The notes under the pieces are model-generated. The model worked only from the letters and a program-made list of their open reading frames with translations, had not been told where the DNA came from and searched no databases. The position numbers and the translations under genes are program-made. A stretch of 64,000 nt of DNA from Paenibacillus sp. MBLB1832 (GTDB lineage: Bacteria > Bacillota > Bacilli > Paenibacillales > NBRC-103111), in the NCBI RefSeq assembly GCF_032271945.1, contig NZ_CP130319.1, forward strand, positions 389,001 through 453,000. The letters run 5' to 3'. Shown here piece by piece: positions 24,886-35,204 of this stretch. Position 1 is the stretch's first letter. Each line of letters opens with the position of its first letter.

Positions 24886-26274
24886 ATGACCCAAGAATAT
24901 CGCGTGGAACGAGATACCATGGGTGAAATCAGAGTGCCTGTGGATAAGTTGTGGGGGGCTCAGACCCAGCGCAGCTTTGAAAATTTTAAAATAGGCACTG
25001 AGCGCATGCCGCCACGGTTGATCAGCGCTTTTGCGCTGCTGAAGAAAGCAGCGGCTCACGTGAATCGCGATCTCGGCGGGCTCCCGCCTGAGAAAGCGGA
25101 GGCCATTGCGACGGCGGCAGACGAAATCGTGCAGGGCCGCTGGAACGACGAGTTCCCGCTTGTCGTCTGGCAGACAGGCAGCGGGACGCAGTCGAACATG
25201 AACGTCAACGAGGTGATCGCTCACCGAGGCAGTGAACTGCTGGGAGATGGCGCACGCATCCATCCCAACGATGACGTGAATCGTTCGCAGAGCTCGAACG
25301 ATACGTTCCCGACCGCGATGCACGTGGCTGGCGTCATCGCGGTAGAGCAAGAGCTGCTGCCTGCGCTGGAGCTGATGCAGGCAACGCTCCACACCAAGAT
25401 GTCGGCCTTCGCCGACATCGTTAAGATCGGCCGCACCCACCTGCAAGACGCCACCCCGCTGACGCTGGGGCAGGAGATTAGCGGATGGTGGGCGATGCTG
25501 GACACGACGGCGCGCATGGTGCGCAGCGCCGTCGATACGATGCGCGAGCTGGCGATCGGCGGCACCGCCGTCGGCACAGGGCTGAACGCGCATCCCGAGT
25601 TCGGCGCGCGCGTCGCCGAAGCGCTGACCCGCGAGACGGGTACACGCTTCGTCTCGGCGGAAAACAAGTATCATGCGCTGACCAGCCATGATCAGATCGT
25701 ATACGCCCACGGGGCGCTCAAAGCGCTGGCGGCGAACTTGATGAAGATAGCCAACGATGTTCGGTGGCTATCGAGCGGCCCCCGCTGCGGGATCGGTGAA
25801 ATCACGATCCCGGAGAACGAGCCCGGCAGCTCGATTATGCCAGGCAAGGTCAACCCCACGCAGAGCGAAGCGATGACGATGGTCGTGTGCCAGGTGATGG
25901 GCAACGATGCGGCCATCGGCTTCGCCGCCAGCCAGGGCAATTTCGAGCTGAACGTGTTCAAGCCCGTGATCATACACAACTTCCTGCAGTCCGTGCGGCT
26001 GCTAGCGGATAGTATGCGCTCATTCAATGACCATTGCCTCGCAGGAATGGAGCCGAACCGCGCAGTCATTCAGCGCAATTTGGAGCAATCGCTCATGCTG
26101 GTCACGGCGCTCAACCCGTATATCGGGTATGAGAAGGCAGCCAGCATTGCGAAGCAAGCGCACAAAGAAGGGCTGACGCTAAAAGAGTCAGCGGTGCGCA
26201 GCGGCTATTTGACAGCCGAGCAGTTCGACAGCTACGTTCGGGCGGAGGATATGGTGCATCCGAAGGCGACGTGA
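24886..26274 (+). CDS. fumC: Class II fumarate hydratase
   Basis: The protein has 462 residues. Blocks typical of class II fumarases are [57 protein letters not shown] and the signature [13 protein letters not shown] with the catalytic Ser. It interconverts fumarate and malate in the TCA cycle. The ATG at 24886 is chosen because GAGGAGG lies just upstream. The gene is followed immediately, in the same frame after the stop, by a decayed receptor fragment. Confidence 0.96.
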   Translation: MTQEYRVERDTMGEIRVPVDKLWGAQTQRSFENFKIGTERMPPRLISAFALLKKAAAHVNRDLGGLPPEKAEAIATAADEIVQGRWNDEFPLVVWQTGSGTQSNMNVNEVIAHRGSELLGDGARIHPNDDVNRSQSSNDTFPTAMHVAGVIAVEQELLPALELMQATLHTKMSAFADIVKIGRTHLQDATPLTLGQEISGWWAMLDTTARMVRSAVDTMRELAIGGTAVGTGLNAHPEFGARVAEALTRETGTRFVSAENKYHALTSHDQIVYAHGALKALAANLMKIANDVRWLSSGPRCGIGEITIPENEPGSSIMPGKVNPTQSEAMTMVVCQVMGNDAAIGFAASQGNFELNVFKPVIIHNFLQSVRLLADSMRSFNDHCLAGMEPNRAVIQRNLEQSLMLVTALNPYIGYEKAASIAKQAHKEGLTLKESAVRSGYLTAEQFDSYVRAEDMVHPKAT

Positions 26275-26286
26275 AACTGGCGACCC

Positions 26287-26584
26287 GCTGCATTTATTGA
26301 GGAAACCAAGCGCCAGGCGAAGGATCTGGATGAAACGAACGTTCAGATTCAGTCCATTCAAGGCGTCGGGACGGAGGCCGTTCGAACGCTGGAGATCAAC
26401 ATGGTCGAGTACAAAACGAGAGCTTCGGAAGTTTCCAACGGAAGAGACGGCTGCGGGCACAGAAGAAGTGCTGTCAAGCGTCGAAAGTCAGCTGCACATG
26501 TTCACCAATATGCATGAAAAAGCGCTAGAGCTGCAGGTCGTCATGGGCACCTTAACTTCAGCAGTTGAGCGCTTCCGCGTATAG
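26287..26584 (+). pseudogene. Remnant of a methyl-accepting chemotaxis protein C-terminus, frameshifted
   Basis: In one frame the sequence reads AFIEETKRQAKDLDETNVQ, VRTLEINMVEY and TRASEVSNG. From about 26445 it continues in another frame as EETAAGTEEVLSSVESQLHM and ALELQVVMGTLTSAVERFRV with a stop. The second part is the typical tail of a chemoreceptor signalling domain (E-E-x-A-A-G-T-E-E-V, then a C-terminal VERFRV). No start codon, sensor domain or ribosome site remains. It is a decayed 3' fragment, not expressed as a receptor. Confidence 0.7.
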
Positions 26585-26596
26585 CTTAGAGTCAAA

Positions 26597-26640
26597 ATAA
26601 AAGTGCCAGAAAAGTCCATTGGACTTCTGGCACTTTTTTC
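26597..26640. terminator. Bidirectional terminator before thiC 3' end
   Basis: AAAAGTGCCAGAA, AGTCC, ATT, GGACT, TTCTGGCACTTTTTT. Confidence 0.9.
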
Positions 26641-26644
26641 CTAT

Positions 26645-28435
<1,791 letters not shown>

Positions 28436-28517
28436 CTAGCTGACGCGGATCTGATGCTATGCGCTGAATGCGTACTTATGCTTATCCATCTTCCTACCGA
28501 CTTCCGCTGAGGCGAAC

Positions 28518-28550
28518 AACAAAAAAACCGCCCCAACGAAAGGGCGGTGG
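28518..28550 (-). terminator. Riboswitch-controlled terminator of thiC
   Basis: On the minus strand ACCGCCC, TTTCGTT, GGGGCGGT is followed by TTTTTT, between the TPP aptamer and thiC. It is the expected expression platform. Confidence 0.85.
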
Positions 28551-28661
28551 ATGTCGCGTTCAGCTTCTAAACCGAGCTGCAACGGGCGCAGCTAAGCTTA
28601 AACAAGGACAGTGGCATGTAGAGCCGAATGGCTGCACATTCACGTCCTATTTCGCACGTAC

Positions 28662-28764
28662 ATTCCCACTTTCCTACGCTGGCATGACCCAGATCAGGTT
28701 CAAAGGGACCAAGGCATCAGCCTGTGTCTCAGCCCATAACGGGCGCCCCTAGTGGATTTCCTGG
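28662..28764 (-). promoter_or_regulatory. TPP riboswitch (THI element)
   Basis: On the minus strand the conserved segments appear in order: ACTAGGGGCGCCC, GGGCTGAGA, CCTTTGAACCTGATCTGGGT and GCCAGCGTAGGAAAGT. This is the THI-box aptamer, which binds thiamine pyrophosphate and shuts off thiC. Confidence 0.96.
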
Positions 28765-28768
28765 TTTG

Positions 28769-28797
28769 ACTATACGATCTTTTCTAGTATTTGTCAA
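28769..28797 (-). promoter_or_regulatory. thiC promoter
   Basis: On the minus strand TTGACA, a 17-nt spacer and TATAGT form a near-consensus sigma-A promoter. The -35 begins 1 nt after the bioC stop codon. Confidence 0.88.
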
Positions 28798-28798
28798 T

Positions 28799-29671
28799 TT
28801 ATTCCTGTGCTAGAAAAAGATAAACCTCATACGTTGCACGAATGCCTTTCGGGCTGCTGAACGCCTGCTCATAATGCCCATACATCTGGGTAAAAAGCCG
28901 GCGTGATCCGAGCCCTCGCGAAGGTGAAGCCTCGGACGTGCTTGCGCCCACCGCCTTAACGGCATGGAGAAAATCGCTGACCGAAGCATGCTCCTCCACG
29001 TGTAACCACTGTTCAAATGCGCGATCTGAAAAGCCTGCTGCTTGGAGCAAACGATCCCATGCGTCCCCAGAAGGGAAAGATTTGCCGTGGCGCTGTGGCG
29101 TCAGGCCATTGGCACAATAAGCCTTGGCGAAAGCTTGGTGTAATTCGTGAAACGTCTCGGGGCCAAAAGTTGAAAAAGCAATCACACCGCCTGGTCGAAG
29201 TAATCGACGAAGGCTGACAAGCGTTCGCTGCGGATCGCGCAGCCATTGGAAGCAAGCATTCGATATGATAATGTCGAACGAAGCTGGTGCAGCATTCGCT
29301 GCCCAGAGCTCGACGTCCTCGAGCAGGAACTGGACTTGCGTCTTGCTTTGCTCGGCTAGATCTCCACGCTGTGCGCTCACACGCTGGATCCGTTGCTGCG
29401 CAGCCGCCAGCATAGCAGGCGCGAGATCGACAGCCGTGATTGAAGCGGGGGGTGGCTCGGTTAATTCAGTTAGGAGCTTCTCCGTCACATAGCCCGTTCC
29501 GCAGCCAATTTCCAGAATGTCAGACGTACGAACCCCTGATGCCGGCAGCCGTCCTTTAAGCGATTGGAGAAGCGCGTTTGCCATGCTGCGCTGCACATGG
29601 GCATGCGCATCGTAGGCGCCAGCTGCACTCCGGTCAAATTGCCGCTGAATCGCGGTTTGGCTATCTGTCAT
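28799..29671 (-). CDS. bioC: Malonyl-ACP O-methyltransferase
   Basis: The protein has 290 residues. The SAM-binding motif is ILEIGCGTGYVTEKL, followed by ITAVDLAPAML and the BioC-like FDIIISNACFQWLRDPQRTL with LRPGGVIAFSTFGPETF. It methylates malonyl-ACP to start pimelate synthesis. The gene overlaps the upstream esterase gene by 11 bp and is the last gene of the biotin operon. There is no terminator before the thiC promoter. Confidence 0.9.
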   Translation of the reverse strand: MTDSQTAIQRQFDRSAAGAYDAHAHVQRSMANALLQSLKGRLPASGVRTSDILEIGCGTGYVTEKLLTELTEPPPASITAVDLAPAMLAAAQQRIQRVSAQRGDLAEQSKTQVQFLLEDVELWAANAAPASFDIIISNACFQWLRDPQRTLVSLRRLLRPGGVIAFSTFGPETFHELHQAFAKAYCANGLTPQRHGKSFPSGDAWDRLLQAAGFSDRAFEQWLHVEEHASVSDFLHAVKAVGASTSEASPSRGLGSRRLFTQMYGHYEQAFSSPKGIRATYEVYLFLAQE

Positions 29672-30392
29672 GCCACCAGCTCCTTATGGATGCCGCAACC
29701 CAAGCTGCACTCCCGAGGAAGGGGGCATGCCCACCGCCTTCGACGGCAAGCAGTGTTGCGTGAGGCAGATTGCTATGCAGCTCTTGGGCAGCTGGGAATG
29801 GACAAATCGTATCTTCTGTGCCATGTACAAGCAGAACAGGGCACTTGATGCCAGGGAGCATTGGCAAAAGGTTTAAGCTCCGCAGGGCTTCCAGTCCTGC
29901 CAAAAGCGCAGGCGTTGACCACTGACCAGGCGCGATAGCGTCGCTATGATCTGAAGCGCTGTCGGCTGACTGCCACACTGCCAGTCGGAAAGCGTGCTCC
30001 GTCGCTTCCCGATCTTGCTTCAGCCCTGTGATCATGCGTCTCAGGTAGGCATCAGCCCAGCCGAGATGCTTTTGCTCGTTAGCGCGCGTGAACTTGGCTG
30101 TTGCGGAGAAGAGCACCAGGCCGTCCGCAAGTCCTTGTGTTGCGAGGTGCAACGCTAAGCATCCGCCAAGCGACCACCCCGCGATGAGCACGGGGGCAGA
30201 GCGCCAATCACAGTGCGCTGCTGCAGCCTTTTCGACTAGCTGAATCATCTCCTCTTGGGAGTCAGCGGTGCTATAGATGATAGATTCATGCTGGAATTCT
30301 GGCAGAAGTGCGCGAAGCTGATCGAACACGATTGGAGGCATGCTCCAGCCCGTTAACCAGAGGATCGTGCTGCTCACAGATGGTTGCATCAT
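29661..30392 (-). CDS. Alpha/beta hydrolase, probable pimeloyl-ACP methyl ester esterase
   Basis: The protein has 243 residues. The nucleophile elbow is GWSLGG, the acid is in VHGTEDTICPFP and the base in GGGHAPFLGS. It sits between bioF and bioC with overlaps on both sides (ATGA with bioF, 11 bp with bioC). Pairing with BioC implies removal of the methyl group from pimeloyl-ACP, the BioH role; the equivalent enzyme in other genomes may be BioG, BioV or BioK type. The operon position makes the role likely, while sequence alone shows only an esterase. Confidence 0.8.
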   Translation of the reverse strand: MMQPSVSSTILWLTGWSMPPIVFDQLRALLPEFQHESIIYSTADSQEEMIQLVEKAAAAHCDWRSAPVLIAGWSLGGCLALHLATQGLADGLVLFSATAKFTRANEQKHLGWADAYLRRMITGLKQDREATEHAFRLAVWQSADSASDHSDAIAPGQWSTPALLAGLEALRSLNLLPMLPGIKCPVLLVHGTEDTICPFPAAQELHSNLPHATLLAVEGGGHAPFLGSAAWVAASIRSWWHDR

Positions 30393-31564
30393 GCAAGTAC
30401 CCCCATTTGCCGTCCTAGGCGTTCGATGATCCCTAGGGACATGGTCAATTGCTCTTCGGTATGTGCCGCAGACAAGCTAAAACGTATCCGAGCAGTACCC
30501 GCAGGGACCGTTGGCGGACGAATGGCTGTGGCCAATATCCCTTCATTTTCTAGAGCATGGCTGAATTGCAAGGCTGTTTCATTATCGCCTACGATGACAG
30601 GAACAATGGGGGAGTCGCCGGGGATGACGTTGAACCCTGCGTCCCGCAGGGCTGAGCGAAAGCTCTTGCTGTGAGTCAGAAGATGATCTCGGCGCCAATG
30701 CTCGGCACGAACAAGCTCCAGCGCACTCGAAATCCCCACCACGACTGCAGCAGGCAAGGCCGTCGAATAAATCAATGTTCTTGCCTTGTTGACGAGCCAC
30801 TCAATGAGCGTATGAGTGCCGCACACATAAGCGCCGTACACGCCGAAGGCTTTGCTGAATGTCCCCATGTGGACATCGACTTCGTCGTGCAATCCCAAAG
30901 CGTGACAGTATCCCTGTCCCTGTCTGCCATAGATGCCGCTGCCATGCGCCTCATCGACCATCAGCATCGCGCCGTATTCTCGTTTGAGCCTGACGAGCTC
31001 GGACAAGCGGGCAGCGTCCCCATCCATGGAGAAAATCGCGTCAGTCACGATCAATTTTCTGCGTTTGTCACGATGCTTTTCTAATAAGGCGCGCAAATGG
31101 TTCAAATCGTTATGTCGATATCTTGCATGCTCAGCGCGACTCAAGATGACCCCATCCACGATGCTCGCATGATTGAGCCCATCACTGAAAACGACATCGC
31201 CTCGGCCGACGAGCGCGCTGATGACGCCTACGTTCGCCATATAGCCGCTGCCGAACACGAGGGCGGCCTCACTGTTCTGCCAGTTTGCGATGGCAGCTTC
31301 AAGCTCCCCATAGGGCTGGTGGTTCCCTGTCACAAGCCTTGAAGCGCTGGCCCCTGCGCCATCGGAGAGAAGCGCCTCGCGCATTGCTTCTACAATTTTA
31401 GGGTGCTGAGCAAGCCCTAGATAGTCGTTCGAGGATAAGTTGAGCAGCGTCCGCGCTCCACGAATGGCGTAGCCTGGCTGCTGGGCGAGCGAGGTCGTCC
31501 TATGTAATTGGCGCTTAGCTGAGCCGACATGCAGGTCCTGAAGTTCTTTTTCCATCCAATCCAT
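30389..31564 (-). CDS. bioF: 8-amino-7-oxononanoate synthase
   Basis: The protein has 391 residues of the PLP-dependent alpha-oxoamine synthase family. The N-terminal NLSSNDYLGLAQHPK is diagnostic, VDEAHGSGIYGRQG carries the PLP-ring Asp/His region, and GTFSKAFGVYGAYVCG carries the Schiff-base Lys. It joins pimeloyl-ACP/CoA with alanine. The ATG at 31564 has AGGGTGG upstream; other GTG codons at 31576-31579 overlap that site. Confidence 0.94.
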   Translation of the reverse strand: MDWMEKELQDLHVGSAKRQLHRTTSLAQQPGYAIRGARTLLNLSSNDYLGLAQHPKIVEAMREALLSDGAGASASRLVTGNHQPYGELEAAIANWQNSEAALVFGSGYMANVGVISALVGRGDVVFSDGLNHASIVDGVILSRAEHARYRHNDLNHLRALLEKHRDKRRKLIVTDAIFSMDGDAARLSELVRLKREYGAMLMVDEAHGSGIYGRQGQGYCHALGLHDEVDVHMGTFSKAFGVYGAYVCGTHTLIEWLVNKARTLIYSTALPAAVVVGISSALELVRAEHWRRDHLLTHSKSFRSALRDAGFNVIPGDSPIVPVIVGDNETALQFSHALENEGILATAIRPPTVPAGTARIRFSLSAAHTEEQLTMSLGIIERLGRQMGVLA

Positions 31565-31580
31565 TGATCTGTGCACCACC

Positions 31581-32575
31581 CTATAACGCGTTTAGTTCAA
31601 TTTCAAACCCCAAATCCTCGATGATGGCGTGATCGGCGGTTACTTCCTGGCCCTCAGTAGTGAGGTAGTCACCGACGAAAAGGGAATTCGCAGCGAATAG
31701 CGAGAGGGGCTGCAGGGAGCGCAGATTCACCTCTCGACCGCCGGCTACGCGGATTTCTTTGGTCGGACAGATGAATCGGAATAAGGCCAGTACTTTCAGG
31801 GCTTTCATAGCGGGCGTGCGGCCCGCGTTTTCGAGCGGCGTCCCAGGGATCGCATTGAGAAAGTTGATCGGAATCGAGTCGGCATCGATCTCGCGAAGGG
31901 CGAAGGCCATCTCCACAATTTCCTGGTCCGACTCACCCATTCCGATGATGACGCCAGAGCAGGGCGACATGCCGTAGGTTTTGACTTTTTCCACGGTCTC
32001 CACACGCTGATCATAGGTATGGGTCGTCGTGATCGAAGGATAGTTGGCTTTGCTCGTATTCAAATTGTGGTTGTACCGATGAACGCCTGCTTCGGCAAGA
32101 CGCGCCGCTTGGTCTTCTTTGAGGATACCTAGGCAGGCACAAATTTTGAGCGGCATCGTTTCGCGGATTTCCTTCACGGCATCGACGACCTGGCTTAGCT
32201 CTTTCTCGGTTGGGCCTTTGCCCGCAGCCACAATGCAATACGTTCCAGCTTGGCGGGCCAAAGCCTCACGGGCACCCGCGAGCAGCGTTTCTTTGTCCAG
32301 CAAGGTGTACTTACAGGTGCCGTGGAGACGATCGACTGGGAGCAGTAACCGCAGTCCTCGGGGCATAGCCCGCTCTTGGCGTTGATAATCATATTTAGCT
32401 TTACTTTTTTGCCGTAATAGTGGTGTCGCACTTGGAACGCCGCCTGCATGAGGGGCAGGATATCGGTGTTATCGGCATCGAGTACGGAGAGCCCTTCCTC
32501 AAGGGTGAGTGGTTCGCCTCGCAATGCTTTCTGGGCAAGTGTTTGCCAGTCCGTATCCGTTTCGATCGTAAACAT
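31581..32575 (-). pseudogene. bioB: Biotin synthase with an internal frameshift
   Basis: The gene starts at the ATG at 32575 with GGAGGTTGATTACT upstream and reads MFTIETDTDWQTLAQKALRG, then SGLCPEDCGYCSQSIVSTAP, which holds the CxxxCxxC radical-SAM cluster. At about 32310-32320 the frame is lost. The rest continues one frame over as KYTLLDKETLLAGAREALAR to the stop at 31581, with all later BioB motifs (NHNLNTSKANYPSITTTHTY, CSGVIIGMGESDQEIVEMA). The total length (995 nt) is one base short of a multiple of three. As written the protein ends shortly after the cluster, so either the gene is inactivated or there is a sequencing error. Confidence 0.88.
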
Positions 32576-32908
32576 AGTAATCAACCTCCAGTTAAAGTAG
32601 GGTGTAGGGGATTTTGAAGCAATTCCAGCGTGCGAAACGGAACGTGGTTCCGGTATTTTGTGAAATTTGTTCGTTATGGCGTGTAGGCGGAACGTGAGTT
32701 TGCTATTTGCCTGTTTTACGGAGAGTGTTGAAAATTTTTGGATAAATAGAGGAACGACGTTCTGTGGGAAGGCGACTTTGCGGCATGTTCGGGCAATTAG
32801 CGGAACTACGTTCCGCTTGTATTTGGAGTGGCGGATTGGTGCACATGCCAGGCGGCTACTTGATGGACTTGCGGCTGACATCCGCCATGAGCTTTATTGC
32901 GCAGCTAT
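32576..32908. repeat. Gap in the biotin operon with dispersed GCGGAACGT elements
   Basis: This 333-nt gene-free stretch between bioD and bioB carries copies of the repeat family seen at 21.2 kb: GCGGAACGTGAGTTTGCTA (32688-32706) followed by TTTGCCTG, GAACGACGTTCTG (32752-32764) and GCGGAACTACGTTCCGC (32802-32818). No coding frame and no terminator were seen. Confidence 0.6.
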
Positions 32909-33628
32909 TTATCGCCCGAATAGGGCGTCCCGTATAGGCGCAAGTTGAATGTTTGCGCAAACGAGGGGCACCAACGTCTGCGCTGTCACTTCTCCGTCGA
33001 TACGAGGAAAGCGGCCAAGCACGCTCAGTTGACCGTACTGTTCAATAAGCGCCGCATTGCTCTCGACGCTGGCATCGACTTGCCCAGCCGCCCCTTCGCC
33101 GTCATTCAGAATGACCCCGAGGATCGGAATGCCGTGCTGCCGCAGATAAGCGGCTGTTAAAAGCGTAAGATTAATCGTTCCGAGTCCGGAACGCGCGATA
33201 AGCACAGCGGGAAGACGCAGTTCCGCGATAAAATCGGCGATGAGCGTGTCCTCCGTGAGAGGTACGGCTACCCCGCCAGCACCTTCGACGAGCAATCCGT
33301 CGTAGCTCTGGATAAGCGGCTGGCCCGCTGCGACGATCTCTTGCAGTGTCAGTGACACCCCAGCCTGTTTGGCAGCAAGCATGGGGGTAAGCGGGGCCTC
33401 GAACGTGAAGGGAGCTACTCGCTCTGGCCACTCAGGGAGTCCCGTGTAGGCGAGCAGTCGTTCTCCGTCCGTTAAGCCGCTGCCCAGTCGTGCACCCGAC
33501 TGGACAGGCTTCCAGACACCGATATGTAAGCCCTCCGCACGAAATGCGGCGCAGAGTGCGGCGGTGAGCAGCGTTTTCCCAACGCCAGTGTCAGTACCTG
33601 TGATGAACACACCTGGCTTCGCGATCAT
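32909..33628 (-). CDS. bioD: Dethiobiotin synthetase
   Basis: The protein has 239 residues. The P-loop is FITGTDTGVGKTLLTAAL, followed by WKPVQSGARLG and VEGAGGVAVPLTEDTLIADF. It closes the ureido ring of biotin by ATP-dependent carboxylation of diaminopelargonic acid. Its ATG overlaps the bioA stop (ATGA). A 333-nt repeat-containing gap separates it from bioB. Confidence 0.95.
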   Translation of the reverse strand: MIAKPGVFITGTDTGVGKTLLTAALCAAFRAEGLHIGVWKPVQSGARLGSGLTDGERLLAYTGLPEWPERVAPFTFEAPLTPMLAAKQAGVSLTLQEIVAAGQPLIQSYDGLLVEGAGGVAVPLTEDTLIADFIAELRLPAVLIARSGLGTINLTLLTAAYLRQHGIPILGVILNDGEGAAGQVDASVESNAALIEQYGQLSVLGRFPRIDGEVTAQTLVPLVCANIQLAPIRDALFGR

Positions 33629-34992
33629 ACCGATGATGCTCCTTCTGTCACGTCACGGATGGCGCTGATCAAAATGTCGCACATGTCGGCTAACTCTCGC
33701 TCCGTACTTGCTAGCGGAGGCATGAAGACGATCACATTCCCGAGCGGTCTTGTAAGCATGCCCAACTCCCTCGCGCGCATGGCGGTACGAACGCCAATGC
33801 GTTCCTCCCATCGGTACGCCTTGCGCGTCGTCCGATCTCGCACGAGCTCGATGCCGATCATGAGTCCCTTTTGGCGAATGTCGCCAACGTGGGGATGATC
33901 CTGCAACACTGCGAGTTTTTGTTCAACGAGAGCGGCTCCTTTTCGCACGTTGGCCAGCACGTCCCGCTCTTCAAACAGCTTCAAGCTCGCCAAAGCAACA
34001 GCACAGCCCAGTGGATTGCCCGTGAAGGAGTGGCCGTGGAAGAACGTTTTCTGCGCCTCGTAATCCGCATAGAACGCGTTATAGATCTCGTCAGTTGCTA
34101 AGGTTGCGGCAACTGGCAAGTATCCGCCTGTGAGCCCTTTGCCGACGACCATAAGATCGGGGGCGACAGCTTCCAAGTCGCAAGCGAACATGGCGCCCGT
34201 ACGTCCGAAGCCAGTTGCGACTTCATCGGCAATCAGCAGGACCTGATGCTGGCGGCAAAGCTCGGCTATCGCTTTCAGGCAGCCTGGGGGCATGACCAAT
34301 ATGCCCGCAGCCCCCTGGACGATCGGCTCGACCAAGAGAGCGGCGATTTCATGACTTCGCGCTTCGAGCAAGGTGCGGAGCGCGTTTAGCGTCGTTTCCA
34401 TCGCTCCCGCTGACGCCTCGCCATCGTTATGCGGGTACGCGGACGGGTATGGAATCGCATGCGAAGGGAAGAGAAGAGGGCGATAAACCTCCTGATACAG
34501 TGGAATCCCGCCGACGCTGACCGCGCCGATTGTATCGCCGTGGTACGCTTGATTCATCGTAATAAACGATGATTTTCCACGCACGCCAAGATTGTGCCAG
34601 TATTGAAAGGCCATCTTGATCGCAATTTCCACGCCAGTGGCTCCCGAATCCGAGAAGAAAACTTTGTTTAAGCCCCTTGGGGCGATGCGCGCCAATTTCT
34701 CAGCCAGCTCGATCGCCGGGATGTTCGCCATCCCCAGCAAGGTCGAGTGCGCAACCTGACCAAGCTGATCGACGATGGCTTGATTTAATTCAGGGACATT
34801 GTGGCCGTGGACATTGAGCCATACGGAAGAAAAACCATCGTAGTAAGCTCGACCGTGCACATCATATAACTTGACGCCTTGTCCGCGTTCGATGATAAGC
34901 GGTTCTCCGCTCGTATAGTCCTTCATTTGTGTGAAGGGATGCCAAAGATGTGCTTTATTCGAAGCTGCTAGTCGTTCAATATGAATGGACAA
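33625..34992 (-). CDS. bioA: Adenosylmethionine-8-amino-7-oxononanoate aminotransferase, TTG start
   Basis: The protein has 455 residues. Family motifs are HLWHPFTQMKDY, the active-site GATGVEIAIKMAFQYW, LIADEVATGFGRTG and HGHSFTGNPLGCAVALASL. It transaminates KAPA to DAPA using SAM as donor. The frame is open to a TTG at 35052, but that codon lies in the operator. The TTG at 34992 has AGGTGATGA just upstream and matches the family N-terminus, so I used it. First gene of the biotin operon. Confidence 0.94.
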   Translation of the reverse strand: MSIHIERLAASNKAHLWHPFTQMKDYTSGEPLIIERGQGVKLYDVHGRAYYDGFSSVWLNVHGHNVPELNQAIVDQLGQVAHSTLLGMANIPAIELAEKLARIAPRGLNKVFFSDSGATGVEIAIKMAFQYWHNLGVRGKSSFITMNQAYHGDTIGAVSVGGIPLYQEVYRPLLFPSHAIPYPSAYPHNDGEASAGAMETTLNALRTLLEARSHEIAALLVEPIVQGAAGILVMPPGCLKAIAELCRQHQVLLIADEVATGFGRTGAMFACDLEAVAPDLMVVGKGLTGGYLPVAATLATDEIYNAFYADYEAQKTFFHGHSFTGNPLGCAVALASLKLFEERDVLANVRKGAALVEQKLAVLQDHPHVGDIRQKGLMIGIELVRDRTTRKAYRWEERIGVRTAMRARELGMLTRPLGNVIVFMPPLASTERELADMCDILISAIRDVTEGASSV

Positions 34993-35016
34993 ATCATCAC
35001 CTACGTTCCTAACTTT

Positions 35017-35054
35017 AATTGTCAACTTATTAAACGTATATTTGGTTGACAATA
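35017..35054. promoter_or_regulatory. BirA-type biotin operator
   Basis: The half-sites TTGTCAAC (35019-35026) and GTTGACAA (35045-35052) form a perfect 8-bp inverted repeat with an 18-nt centre, flanked by AT-rich sequence. It lies just downstream of the -10 of bioA. The arms resemble Bacillus BirA boxes (TTGTTAAC...GTTAACAA), although the spacer is a little longer than usual. Confidence 0.8.
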
Positions 35055-35064
35055 ACTATGGGAA

Positions 35065-35093
35065 ATTTTAGCAGATGAAAGTGATGCTGTAAA
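35065..35093 (-). promoter_or_regulatory. bioA operon promoter
   Basis: On the minus strand TTTACA (35093-35088), a 17-nt spacer and TAAAAT (35070-35065). The BirA-type operator lies immediately downstream. Confidence 0.8.
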
Positions 35094-35204
35094 CATTTTT
35101 TTAAATCGGCTCTTTCACCTGGTAGTGAACAAAGGAACTCATCCACTGCATAGCGAAATTCACCTAAGCCTGAAAAAGCTTGCTATGCGGAGGGGACGTT
35201 TGCG

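Noticed and set aside
24700-25710. Open frame opposite fumC
   Set aside because: Arg/His/Ala-rich shadow of a GC-rich gene; fumC on the plus strand is certain.
35019-35052. TTG at 35052 as bioA start
   Set aside because: It lies in the BirA-type operator and has no ribosome site; the TTG at 34992 has one.
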